From NCBI RefSeq assembly GCF_016735585.2, contig NZ_JAERSE020000003.1:558001-622000 (forward strand): a stretch of 64,000 nucleotides of DNA. The letters are read 5' to 3'. The notes below the pieces were generated by a model that made no database searches, was not told where the DNA came from, and was given only the letters and a program-made list of their open reading frames with translations. This stretch comes from Chryseobacterium tagetis (GTDB lineage: Bacteria > Bacteroidota > Bacteroidia > Flavobacteriales > Weeksellaceae). This document shows, piece by piece, positions 1 to 8,642 of the stretch (within the stretch, counting starts at the first letter, position 1; the number at the start of each line of letters is the position of its first letter). A program made the position numbers and the translations under genes.

Positions 1-395
1 ATATTCTTTATCCGGTTCTCTATTCTGAAATTTTGGATAGTTATTAAGGAGTGGAGAATTAAAGCAAAGAAACTTTAAGTACGATTCATCTTTTTGTATA
101 TCATTATTATCGTACTCTTCAGTTAAAAATTCATCTAATAATTTAATTCCTTTTTCGTATTGCCCTTGATGAATATAAGAGTCAGCCAGAAGGGCTTTTG
201 ATAATCTATATTCTGTTTTCAATTCGATTGCCTTTTCATAGAATCGTGCTGCAAAATTAAATTTCTTTAACTCAAATAATAACCCAGCCATTTCAAAATA
301 ATAATAGTCTTGCTTTAAATACTCTTTATTAAACTTTCTTGCTTCAAGATAATATCCAAGTGATAATTTCGTGTTGCCAATATTTTTATGAAAAC
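1..395 (-). pseudogene. TPR-like 3' part of a broken chimeric ORF (partial at the window edge)
   Basis: Read on the minus strand in the same frame as the ferritin remnant at 396-927, this stretch stays open to the left edge. It encodes about 130 residues of helical, tetratricopeptide-like sequence, with tracts such as YYFEMAGLLFELKKFNFAA and LLADSYIHQGQYEKGIKLL. The change from ferritin-like to TPR-like sequence falls close to position 395, after the residues DEAKLAQ. No start codon with a recognisable ribosome site is visible at the junction, so the stretch is probably untranslated remains of a recombination, though an internal start at a methionine is possible. The family of the TPR protein and its function are unknown. 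The 3' end lies outside the window. Confidence 0.5.
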
Positions 396-927
396 CAGTT
401 TGTGCCAATTTTGCTTCATCAGGCATTTCAGCTAATGTTTTATCAAGTGTAAATAAGGATTCATCAGTAACTTGATCACCGCCAGCAATTTTTAGTTTGT
501 CTATAAGCTCTATTGTTAAGGTTCCTTCTTCAATTCGTTCTTTTACAAATCATTATAAAAAGTTCCAGGTTGCCCATTTTTTTTCTTTGAAGGCTAAATC
601 TACTAATGCATACATTTTTTCTGTATCGTCAACCTCATGTTTGAAAACTGAATTAAAATAGTCCGATAAGCCTTTTGGGTCACATCCTGGAGCTGGTAAT
701 GCTTCTACTTTAGGTTTTCCGCCTCTATTCAGGATATATTCCATGAACTTAATAGCATGATTACGTTCTTCCTACGCGTGTCGGAACAAAAAATTTCCGA
801 TACCGTCATAACCTTGATCAGTTGCCCAGATTCCGTAAGATAAATATACTCGTGATTGTAAATCTTCCATGTTCATTTGTGTGGATAATGCTTTTTCTAG
901 TTGTACTGAAATTCTTTTTGTGTTCAT
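396..927 (-). pseudogene. Ferritin pseudogene with three in-frame stops
   Basis: From an ATG at 927 the frame reads MNTKRISVQLEKALSTQMNM and continues as a non-haem ferritin. The ferroxidase-site segment EERNHAIKFMEYI and a WATWNFL segment are present. The frame is cut by TAG at 774-772, and by TAA then TGA at 555-550. In intact flavobacterial ferritins these places read HAQEERNH and NFLQWFVKE, so each stop is explained by one transition (CAG to TAG, CAA to TAA, TGG to TGA). After the stops the ferritin frame resumes (IELIDKLKIAGGDQVTDES) until about 395, where TPR-like sequence follows. A TATTTTTG -7 box at 961-954 (minus) survives upstream. An intact product would have stored iron in the cytoplasm; this copy cannot make a full subunit. 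Confidence 0.85.
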
Positions 928-1038
928 AATGTGGGATATTTATGTATGATTATCAAAAATAAGTTCAACACCCGGTTTTAATACTTTAAAATTATTCTAA
1001 ATTCCTCAATGTCTTTGTTTAAAATAAGGTTTTATATT

Positions 1039-1686
1039 TTAAGAAATTAAATAAATAGAATCTTGAGTAAAAATATATTTTTGTGCATCAGGAAAATAAT
1101 TTTGAGTATCCAGTCCGGTAAATGTGCTGAAAGCGGGTAAAATCAACTGATGATCTGTCACAACATAACAGGGGAATTTTAATCTTTTAGTTGAGGATTG
1201 CAGAATAACACCAGGATGAAGATGTCCTGAAATCACAAACTTTGGCTCATCTTTCAGATCCTGATGGCTGAAAATAAATTCATTTTCCTGATAAACCGTA
1301 TGGATTTCAGAGACTCCTAACTCCAGAATATCCTTTTCTGAAACACGGTCATGATTTCCTTTTACTAAAATAATAGATAATGCGGGAAACTGTGTTTTCC
1401 AGTCTGAGAAGATTTCAAATTCCGAATTTTTTCCTGCATGAAGAAAATCGCCGACGATAATGATTTTTTCTGCTTTAAAATGATGAATTAAAGTTGATAA
1501 TCTTTTTAAATCCTGCTGTATAATATCAGATGGTAAAGCAATTCCGTTTTTTCTGAAGTGGGCTGTCTTTCCTAAATGTAAATCAGATAAAATCAATGCA
1601 GAAGATTCTTTCCAAAACAAAGCACGCTGATTGGTCAGAATTAAATTTTGTTCTTTAATAACAATAAGCTTTTCGATAATCTTCAT
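1039..1686 (-). CDS. pdeM: Ligase-associated DNA damage response endonuclease PdeM (metallophosphoesterase)
   Basis: This 215-residue calcineurin-like metallophosphoesterase has the two-metal motifs in order: D35-x-H37 in LSDLHLGK, G79-D80 in VGDFLHAG, N111-H112-D113 in KGNHDR, and H155-x-H157 in SGHLHPG. The family is the PdeM nuclease/phosphoesterase that travels with an ATP-dependent ligase, an Lhr-like helicase and a beta-CASP exonuclease, the other three genes here. It is the last gene of the minus-strand operon and its start overlaps the helicase stop by 4 nt, which implies translational coupling. It likely acts in the cytoplasm on damaged DNA ends; the exact substrate in this organism is an inference from the cassette. 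Confidence 0.9.
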   Translation of the reverse strand: MKIIEKLIVIKEQNLILTNQRALFWKESSALILSDLHLGKTAHFRKNGIALPSDIIQQDLKRLSTLIHHFKAEKIIIVGDFLHAGKNSEFEIFSDWKTQFPALSIILVKGNHDRVSEKDILELGVSEIHTVYQENEFIFSHQDLKDEPKFVISGHLHPGVILQSSTKRLKFPCYVVTDHQLILPAFSTFTGLDTQNYFPDAQKYIFTQDSIYLIS

Positions 1687-4145
1687 TTTTTTCTGTTTTT
1701 CTTTTTCAGATTGGCCTCCTGCATCTTATGGATTCTTGAAGCTAAATCTTCACTGGATAAGGATTGTCGCAAACTGTCAACTTTTATAGGGAAACTTAAG
1801 GGAGTAAAACGGTCGGAATGAATATAAATAATTTTACTTTGATGAATTCTCTCAAATGCGGCGACCAATCGTACTTCTTCTAACTGCTGGTTGAAAACTT
1901 CCGTATAAGCCTGACGAAGCAGTAAGTTTTCGGGATCATAGTCTTCTAAAACCGAGAAGATAATACCTGAAGAGGATTGTAGAGATTTGTTATTGACCTG
2001 TCTTCCCGGCATCGTCTGGATAACCATTCCGGAGATTACCGCAATATCCCGGAACTTCCTTCTCGCCATTTCCGTCGAATTTACACTGCTAATCACGTCC
2101 TGCATTAGATTTTCTTTGGAAAGAATGTGATGAAGCTCTTCTTCTGATAATTTAATTTCTTTGTCTGAAAACAACTCAAAGCCATAATCATTCATTGCCA
2201 TTGAAAAACTTATAGGATATAATTTTGAGATCCTGTAAGCCAATAAAGCAGCCATCACTTCATGTACCAACCGCCCTTCAAAAGGATAAAAGAATAAATG
2301 ATAGCCTTCTCTGGTTTTAATTTGCTCTACCAAAAACTCATTCTCTTTCGGAATATGTGAATTTTCATTTTGATTGACAAGTAAAGGATGTAAAAATTTA
2401 AGTTCCTTCTCTCTGGAGTTGGGAGATAAAGATTCTGCTAATTTTTTTCTTAAAAAGAAACTGAGGTTTGATGAAAGAGGTAGTCTTCCGCCGAGCCAGC
2501 TTGGAGTAATAGCTTTTCCGCTGGATAATCTGACGTAGACCGTCATTTCTTTCAGCATCACATATTCTAAAATACGACCCGCCAACACAAATTTGTCTCC
2601 TTTATGCAGTTTTGAAATGAAATATTCCTCAATCATTCCTATATAACCTCCGGACAGAAATTTTACCCTCAGCATAGAATCGCTGACGATAACACCAATA
2701 TTCATCCGATGAAGCATGGCAATTTTTCTTTTTTCAACGACCAGTTTTCCATCCTCTTCACGAACGACTTTATGAAATTCTTCATAGTTTTTTCCTGTTT
2801 TTCCGCCCTGTGTGATGAAATAAATGCACCATTTCCATTCTTCTTCTTTAAGTTCTGAAAAAGCATAAGTGCCTTTAATCACAGGAAAGAGTTCATCCGC
2901 ATAAAATCCACCTCCTAAAGCAAGAGTAACGAGAAACTGAACCAATACATCATAAGCCAAAATAAAAGGTTCCCGTTTTTCAATCACTTTATTTTTTACT
3001 GCTTCTTTCAATGCCGAAACTTCGATGAGCTCTAACGAATGGGTAGGAACGAAATAAATAGTAGAAGTTTCAAACGGGGAATGCCCGCTTCGTCCCGCCC
3101 GCTGCATAAACCGGGCAACTCCTTTGCTGGAGCCAATCTGGATAACGGTATCCACAGGTTTAAAATCTACTCCTAAATCTAAAGATGAGGTGGAAACTAC
3201 TGCTTTTAATGCCCCGGAAGTAAGATTGTCTTCCACCCATTGCCGTAAATGGGCATCAATAGAACTGTGATGTAGTGCAATTTGCCCCGCAAAATCGGGA
3301 TAAGCGTCTAAAAGCAATTGGTACCACATTTCAGCCTGGCTCCGTGTATTGGTAAAAACAAGCGTTGACTTTGATTTTAGAATGACAGGAATAACTTCCT
3401 GTACTAATTTTCCGCCTAAATGTCCTGCCCATGGTAATATTTCAACTTCCGGAGGATAAACGGATAAAATATCAATTTTCTTTTGTTCTTTAGCGACTAC
3501 TTTAGTTCTTTTCTTAGGATTCGGAATTAAAACTTCCAGCGCTTCATCAAGATTTCCTATGGTGGCGGTGATTCCCCAGACTCTGATCTGAGGATTTCTG
3601 TATTTGAGAACAGCCAATGCCAATTCTACCATAACACCGCGTTTGGTACTCAATAGCTCGTGCCATTCGTCTACTGCTATACAACGTACGTTGTTAAAAA
3701 AACGCTGATTGTCTTTTTGAGCCATTAAAAGGTGTAAGCTTTCCGGAGTAACGAGCAGAATATCCGGCATGGCTTTGCTTTGACGCTGTTTTTGTTTAGC
3801 ATCCGTATCTCCGTTTCTTACTTCCACAATCCAGTCTAGTCCTATTTCATCCACAGCTTCCTGCATGGCTTTTGCCAGATCTTTTGCCAAAGAACGAAGA
3901 GGAGTAATCCAAAGAAGCTTCAATCCTGTTTTATAACGTTTAGGATGATTAAAAAAATCGATAAGAACGGCGACAAAGACGGAGAAGGTTTTTCCAAAGC
4001 CTGTAGGCGCAATTACCATTCCCGAATAGCCGTTGGAAAAGCGATGCCACGTCTCTTTCTGAAAAGAAAAAGGTGACCTATCTTTCTCATGCAGCCATTG
4101 CTGAATGATGCGAAAACCTTCCGACTGTTCGAATTTTGATGTCAC
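1683..4145 (-). CDS. Ligase-associated DNA damage response DExH-box helicase (Lhr-like)
   Basis: An 820-residue superfamily 2 helicase. Walker A is APTGFGKT at residues 46-53, the Walker B box reads DEWH at 159-162, and a TAT-type motif III follows in GITATIG. The C-terminal RecA lobe carries the conserved QRAGRSGHS motif VI. The long C-terminal extension is typical of the Lhr family, which moves 3' to 5' on DNA. The gene is the third in a four-gene operon and overlaps both neighbours by 4 nt. Association with the ligase and nucleases points to DNA repair rather than RNA work. The assignment to the ligase-associated subfamily rests on neighbours and length. Confidence 0.92.
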   Translation of the reverse strand: MTSKFEQSEGFRIIQQWLHEKDRSPFSFQKETWHRFSNGYSGMVIAPTGFGKTFSVFVAVLIDFFNHPKRYKTGLKLLWITPLRSLAKDLAKAMQEAVDEIGLDWIVEVRNGDTDAKQKQRQSKAMPDILLVTPESLHLLMAQKDNQRFFNNVRCIAVDEWHELLSTKRGVMVELALAVLKYRNPQIRVWGITATIGNLDEALEVLIPNPKKRTKVVAKEQKKIDILSVYPPEVEILPWAGHLGGKLVQEVIPVILKSKSTLVFTNTRSQAEMWYQLLLDAYPDFAGQIALHHSSIDAHLRQWVEDNLTSGALKAVVSTSSLDLGVDFKPVDTVIQIGSSKGVARFMQRAGRSGHSPFETSTIYFVPTHSLELIEVSALKEAVKNKVIEKREPFILAYDVLVQFLVTLALGGGFYADELFPVIKGTYAFSELKEEEWKWCIYFITQGGKTGKNYEEFHKVVREEDGKLVVEKRKIAMLHRMNIGVIVSDSMLRVKFLSGGYIGMIEEYFISKLHKGDKFVLAGRILEYVMLKEMTVYVRLSSGKAITPSWLGGRLPLSSNLSFFLRKKLAESLSPNSREKELKFLHPLLVNQNENSHIPKENEFLVEQIKTREGYHLFFYPFEGRLVHEVMAALLAYRISKLYPISFSMAMNDYGFELFSDKEIKLSEEELHHILSKENLMQDVISSVNSTEMARRKFRDIAVISGMVIQTMPGRQVNNKSLQSSSGIIFSVLEDYDPENLLLRQAYTEVFNQQLEEVRLVAAFERIHQSKIIYIHSDRFTPLSFPIKVDSLRQSLSSEDLASRIHKMQEANLKKKNRKK

Positions 4146-5722
4146 GTAATAAGTTTTTTTATCTCTTCTATATCGTCTATTTCATCTGCTTTTTTATCTC
4201 TTCGCCATCGTAAGATCCGTGGAAACCGTAAGGCTACTCCCGATTTATGACGGCTGCTATATCCAATCCCTTCAAAGGCTATCTCAAAAACTAGCTCAGG
4301 TTTTACTGTTCGTACCGGACCAAATTTTTCCAGCACATTTTTAGAAATGAATTTACTGACTTCCTGAATTTCTTTATCCGTTAAACCGGAATAAGCTTTG
4401 GCGATAGTCACTAGTTTTCCTTCTTTTTTTACAGCAAAAGTGTAATCTGTATAATATGCGCTTCGTCTTCCGCTGCCTTTTTGAGCATAGATAAGAACAG
4501 CATCAATCGTTAGAGGATCGATTTTCCATTTCCACCAGTCTCCTTTTTTTCTGCCGGTGTGATAAGGGGAAGTGTAATTTTTCAGCATCAGACCTTCGCT
4601 GTTGATTTCCCGTGATTTTTCCCTGATTTCGGGAAGGTCATGCCATTCTTTAAAAGGAATAACAGGGGAAAGAACCAGTTTTTCTGAAGAATTCTTTTGC
4701 AGGAGCTCCTCTAGTTTTTTTCGTCTTTCAGCGAGTGGTCTTTCACGATAATCTTCTCCTTCAAACTCCAGAAGATCATAAACAAAAACTACGACAGGAA
4801 TTTCTTCCATCATTTTTTTTGTTAAGGATTTCCGGTTCAGTCTTTTTTGAAGTTCATTAAAATTAAGAACCGCATTGTCTTTAAAAGCCAGAATTTCGCC
4901 ATCTAATACAAAGTTTCCTTGCCAGGATGAAAGTTCTGCTTCAATTTCAGGAAATTGCGGGGTAACCAATTCTTCGCCACGGGACCAAATGAAGATCTCA
5001 TCATTTCTTTTAATCATCTGCCCGCGAATGCCATCCCATTTATATTCTGCCTGCCAATCTTCTTCCGGGCCTAAATCCTGCAGTTTTTTTTCTAATGCAT
5101 AGGCGAGACAGAAAGGATAGGGCTTCGACAGATTGGTATTGGTATATTCTCCTTTGATTAATGCATCGAAGTCTATTTCCTGAGGGTTCCAGTCGCCCAT
5201 AATGCTGTGTGCGATAGCCGCTGCTTCTAAATGATAATGTTTTGCCAGTGTATTAATGAGGGTCTTAGAAGATACGCCGATTCGGAAACTTCCACCCAAT
5301 AATTTATTGAAAATAAAACGTTCCACAGTATCAAGGCTTTTCCAGGCATCTAAAACAAATTCTTTTTTCTGTTCCTCGGTATAGTGTTTCAAGGCAACGA
5401 TTTTACGCATCCACTCAGAAAGTGAGTGTTCTGTAATGTGTTGAGGCTGTGGAAGCAGCAGCGAAATAGTTTCCCCAAGATCTCCTACTGCAGAATAGCT
5501 TTCCACGAACAGCCATTCAGGAATATGGGCAGTTTCCATAGCCCATTGTTTCATAATCGTGGAATTAATGTTCCTTTTGGGCTTTTTGCCTGTAAACAAT
5601 GCCAGAAACCACATTTTATCCTGTGGATCTGCTTCTTCCAGAAACCTTAAAATTGCCTCCTGTTTCAGGGAGGTTTTGTTGGTGCTGTTGAGTGCGTTGA
5701 TCAAAGTGGCAAAATCTTTCAT
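4142..5722 (-). CDS. ATP-dependent DNA ligase of the ligase-associated repair cassette
   Basis: A 526-residue nucleotidyltransferase-type ligase. The adenylation motif KWDGIR has the nucleophilic lysine at K228. Later motifs are visible as LDGEIL (motif III), SEGLMLKNY (motif IV) and WWKWK (motif V). The N-terminal 200 residues are the helical DNA-binding domain common to archaeal-type and bacterial LigB/LigC-like enzymes, and the C-terminus is an OB-fold. It would seal nicks with ATP, in addition to the NAD-dependent LigA that is not in this window. It overlaps the exonuclease upstream and the helicase downstream by 4 nt each, so the four proteins are probably made together. Confidence 0.92.
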   Translation of the reverse strand: MKDFATLINALNSTNKTSLKQEAILRFLEEADPQDKMWFLALFTGKKPKRNINSTIMKQWAMETAHIPEWLFVESYSAVGDLGETISLLLPQPQHITEHSLSEWMRKIVALKHYTEEQKKEFVLDAWKSLDTVERFIFNKLLGGSFRIGVSSKTLINTLAKHYHLEAAAIAHSIMGDWNPQEIDFDALIKGEYTNTNLSKPYPFCLAYALEKKLQDLGPEEDWQAEYKWDGIRGQMIKRNDEIFIWSRGEELVTPQFPEIEAELSSWQGNFVLDGEILAFKDNAVLNFNELQKRLNRKSLTKKMMEEIPVVVFVYDLLEFEGEDYRERPLAERRKKLEELLQKNSSEKLVLSPVIPFKEWHDLPEIREKSREINSEGLMLKNYTSPYHTGRKKGDWWKWKIDPLTIDAVLIYAQKGSGRRSAYYTDYTFAVKKEGKLVTIAKAYSGLTDKEIQEVSKFISKNVLEKFGPVRTVKPELVFEIAFEGIGYSSRHKSGVALRFPRILRWRRDKKADEIDDIEEIKKLIT

Positions 5723-6723
5723 TCGGGGTCAAATTCTGTGGTTTCTTCGTCATTTCCGTATTCGGTTTTTACTTCATCGGCGGAAATTCCTATTTCAGTT
5801 AAATATTTTGAAAATACAGCGGTTTGTCCGTGGGTGATATGTACTTTTTCTGCTTCAGTAGCTTTAATAGCTGAAATTAATCCCGGCCAGTCAGCGTGAT
5901 CACTTACCGCAAAACCTGCATCAGCACTTCTCCAACGTCTGGCTCCACGGATCTGCATCCAGCCGGAGCAAATGGCATATGCCAAATTGGGAATTTTCTT
6001 CATTGCCGGATTATCAATAAGAGCGGGCGGAAGGATGACTATTTTACCATCAAGATGTTTTTTGTCTTCACGGAGATCGACTGTTTTATAGTTGGGGAGT
6101 TGTATCCCTACACTTTCATAGGCTTCGTTTAGTTTGGCAATAGAGTAGTGTACATGGAGTTCATCCAGCCCATCCAAAGCTTTCATGATTCGTTGTGATT
6201 TTCCTAATGAATAGCCTATAAATACAGAGGTTTTACCATTCGATTTATTTTGCTCCACCCAGTTCCGCATTTGTTTTTCCTGTTCCTCTACTGTAAGCCA
6301 GTTGTAAATAGGAAGCCCGAAAGTGCTTTCGGAAACGAATTCATTACATTGTACAGATTCAAAAGGGGTGGAAATTCCGTCATTCTGAATTTTATAATCG
6401 CCAGAAACAACGGAAACATAACCTTTATATTCCATACGGATCTGTGCTGAACCTATGATGTGTCCTGCCGGATGCAGCGAAACTTTTACTCCGTTAATAT
6501 TCAAGACTTCACCGTATTCCACACTTTGACATTCAATTTCTTTTCCAATCCTGGAATGCAGAATCGGTTTGGTAAAGTGATGGCACAGGTATTTTTTCAT
6601 TCCACTTCGTGCGTGATCGGCGTGCCCATGTGTAATGACCGCTAAATCTACAGGCTTCCACGGGTCAATATAAAATTTGCCAGGAATACAGTAAATACCT
6701 TTAGAAGTGAATTTAAGGAGCAT
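5719..6723 (-). CDS. Ligase-associated DNA damage response exonuclease (metallo-beta-lactamase/beta-CASP fold)
   Basis: This 334-residue protein has the zinc-binding HGHADH motif at residues 32-37 and later conserved residues in SDHADWPGL and HITHGQ. It is of the SNM1/CPSF-like beta-CASP nuclease type found in ligase-associated cassettes. As first gene of the operon it precedes ligase, helicase and PdeM, with the ligase ATG inside its last codons. It probably trims DNA ends before sealing; the polarity and substrate are inferred from SNM1 relatives. No clear TAnnTTTG promoter is seen in the 15-nt gap to the upstream minus-strand gene, so it may share that gene's transcript. Confidence 0.88.
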   Translation of the reverse strand: MLLKFTSKGIYCIPGKFYIDPWKPVDLAVITHGHADHARSGMKKYLCHHFTKPILHSRIGKEIECQSVEYGEVLNINGVKVSLHPAGHIIGSAQIRMEYKGYVSVVSGDYKIQNDGISTPFESVQCNEFVSESTFGLPIYNWLTVEEQEKQMRNWVEQNKSNGKTSVFIGYSLGKSQRIMKALDGLDELHVHYSIAKLNEAYESVGIQLPNYKTVDLREDKKHLDGKIVILPPALIDNPAMKKIPNLAYAICSGWMQIRGARRWRSADAGFAVSDHADWPGLISAIKATEAEKVHITHGQTAVFSKYLTEIGISADEVKTEYGNDEETTEFDPE

Positions 6724-6738
6724 GTAAAGAGGTTTTTA

Positions 6739-7224
6739 TCAGATTTCCAACGTGCCTTCAACATTATTATTTTCTGTAGAGTTCCCTGCAACCAGCTTAC
6801 TTTCTTTGGTTTCATAATAGTAAGCGTTATCAGGTATAACTTTTATGACGGTAAGATTGGGATCTTCTTTTCCGTTGAACCATGCATTGGCAAAATTGTT
6901 CCAGTGCTTTTCGATAAGAGATTTATCCTGAAATAGGGTAGCTTTTCCTTTGATAAAAATATATTCATTTTTAGTGGTATTCATAAAATAAAGCTCTACT
7001 TCTGAATCAGAGCTGATTTCATGATTTTTATCGCTGTTTACATCGCTTAAGAACCAAATATTTCCTTCAGGATCTATTTCCTGTATGGTCATGGGGCGAC
7101 TATGGGTATTTGCGTCTACACGGGTAGAGAAAAAACAGGTATCTGATTCTTCTGTAACATGTTTGATTTTTTCAATTGCGGCTGGACCGCTCAGATTTTC
7201 GTAGGGTGAAGTGGTGTTTGACAT
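6739..7224 (-). CDS. Pyridoxamine 5'-phosphate oxidase-like general stress protein
   Basis: A 161-residue split-barrel flavin-binding-like protein. Sequence such as THSRPMTIQEIDPEGNIWF and EVELYFMNTTKNEYIFIKGKA matches the general stress protein 26 branch of the PNPOx-like superfamily. Members bind FMN or FAD, and many have no known reaction, so a defined substrate cannot be given. It is cytoplasmic, with no signal peptide. It lies 15 nt upstream of the ligase-associated exonuclease on the same strand, so a shared transcript with the repair cassette is possible. The start at 7224 is the only reasonable one. Confidence 0.85.
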   Translation of the reverse strand: MSNTTSPYENLSGPAAIEKIKHVTEESDTCFFSTRVDANTHSRPMTIQEIDPEGNIWFLSDVNSDKNHEISSDSEVELYFMNTTKNEYIFIKGKATLFQDKSLIEKHWNNFANAWFNGKEDPNLTVIKVIPDNAYYYETKESKLVAGNSTENNNVEGTLEI

Positions 7225-7453
7225 GATAGTAAAATTGTAATTAATTCTTACTGTAAATCAACTATTATGCCTTTTGTTTTTTTATCCAGCGGCTTAAAAT
7301 TTGCATCTTAATAATACCATATACAAACAAATAGTGATGAGAGCTAAATAAACTTTTGTAACCATCTTAGGTTTTTTTTATGGAATAGGTTTAGTGGAAA
7401 ATACAAAAGATAAAGCTTAGTATAGTATATCAATAGATAAAAAGAAGACTGTA

Positions 7454-7723
7454 ATGATCAATGAGAATATTTTAGGAATTGTTGCCGGAACTTTAACCTC
7501 GCTTTCAATGCTTCCTCAGCTTATAAAAGTAATCAGAGAAAAAAATGTTGGTGAGCTATCTTGGGTCATGATTCTAATCCTTATTATAGGACTTTCATTA
7601 TGGGTATGGTATGGATTTCTTAACGATGAATTGCCCATTATTTTTTCAAACGCTTTTGCCGTACTGGTAAATGTGTGTCTTTTTATTTGCTATTTTTTGT
7701 ATAAAAATAATGCGGATAAATAA
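7454..7723 (+). CDS. SemiSWEET-type small sugar transporter (PQ-loop/MtN3 fold)
   Basis: This 89-residue protein has three predicted membrane helices and the PQ motif in SMLPQLIKVIREK. Its length and helix plan are those of bacterial SemiSWEETs, which work as homodimers to let sugars move down their gradient. The substrate is unknown. The end of the gene overlaps the start region of a truncated HAD phosphatase gene by 14 nt, and no terminator separates them. SemiSWEET genes are often solitary, so the context gives no further clue to substrate. Confidence 0.85.
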   Translation: MINENILGIVAGTLTSLSMLPQLIKVIREKNVGELSWVMILILIIGLSLWVWYGFLNDELPIIFSNAFAVLVNVCLFICYFLYKNNADK

Positions 7724-8468
7724 ACTGCTTAGTTTAAAAACAAGAGTAATTCCAGAGTCAACTCAAAATGCCATAAAAAACCTTCGGGAAAAAGGTATAA
7801 AAGTTATTGTAGCAACAGGTAGGTCTATCAATGACCTCAATCATATTAAACATATTGAGTTTGATGGTTTTCTTACCTTTAATGGAGGATATTGTATGAC
7901 AATCGATGGTCAGGTGATGTTTAAACAGACTATTCATCCTGATGATATTAAGAATTTGATTAATCACTCGGAAAAATCAAGTGTGAGCTTTTCATTAATG
8001 TATGAAGATAAAGTAAGAATCAGCCACGAAAGTCCACAAGTTTTGGAGCTATATACTCACGTGAATCTTCCGTTACCACCTTTGTATGATAAAGAAACTG
8101 TTGATGTAGAAAATGTTCTGCAGGTCAATGTTTTTATTAATCCTGAGAAGGAAGAATCTTTTATGCAGGAAGTGATGCCTAATTCACAGTCATCGAGATG
8201 GACATCTTTATTTGCTGATGTCAATCCGGGTGGAATAAGTAAGCAGAAAGGAGTAGAATACTTTTGTGAACATTTTAATATTGATGTCTCCGAAACGATG
8301 GCATTCGGAGATGGAGGAAATGATATTTCTATGCTAAAATTTGTAGAAATTGGAGTTGCGATGGGAAATGCAGGAGATAATGTTAAAGAAATTGCTGATT
8401 TTGTAACTGAGGAGGTTGATAACCATGGTGTGGAGAGTGCTTTAATGCATTTTGGTTTGCTAAGTTAA
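7710..8468 (+). pseudogene. Cof-type HAD phosphatase lacking its N-terminal nucleophile motif
   Basis: The body is a clear Cof-type HAD hydrolase. It has VATGRS (motif II), a cap domain, the KQKGVEYF lysine region (motif III) and FGDGGNDISML (motif IV). Family members start with a hydrophobic strand and DxDGTLL, but here the frame reads MRINKLLSLKTRVIP from the ATG at 7710. The aligned DxDGT residues, including the catalytic Asp, are absent while everything after LLS is intact. A longer start at 7671 only adds out-of-frame SemiSWEET sequence. The 5' end was therefore probably deleted up to the SemiSWEET gene. The product should be catalytically dead on sugar phosphates or similar substrates. 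An N-terminal sequencing error would have to be complex to explain this. Confidence 0.75.
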
Positions 8469-8511
8469 ATATGATGAAACTTTTAAATTTAGTAGGCAAT
8501 ACTAAAATAAG

Positions 8512-8543
8512 CCTAAAGGGATAAAAAAGCTATATCCCTAAGG
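8512..8543. terminator. Weak imperfect hairpin after the HAD gene
   Basis: AGGGATA at 8517-8523 pairs with TATCCCT at 8533-8539, and the flanking CCT and AGG can extend the stem across a small internal loop. No T-run follows directly, so the terminator role is uncertain. Confidence 0.3.
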
Positions 8544-8630
8544 AGATTTTTTAAGCGTAATAGATGGTAGAGTAGTGATATTTAGAACATATCAATTTTT
8601 AAATTTAATGTTAGATAACCGCATATGTTT

Positions 8631-8638
8631 TACCTTTG
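8631..8638 (+). promoter_or_regulatory. TACCTTTG -7 element, leaderless arrangement
   Basis: The box matches the Bacteroidota TAnnTTTG consensus and ends 4 nt before the ATG at 8643. It decides the start of the Crp/Fnr gene, because an upstream ATG at 8625 would lie before the transcription start. No convincing TTG -33 box is seen. Confidence 0.55.
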
Positions 8639-8642
8639 TTAT

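Noticed and set aside
4875..6645. Several plus-strand ORFs of 60-90 codons inside the repair cassette
   Set aside because: They lie antisense to strong family matches on the minus strand and have no own family signals.
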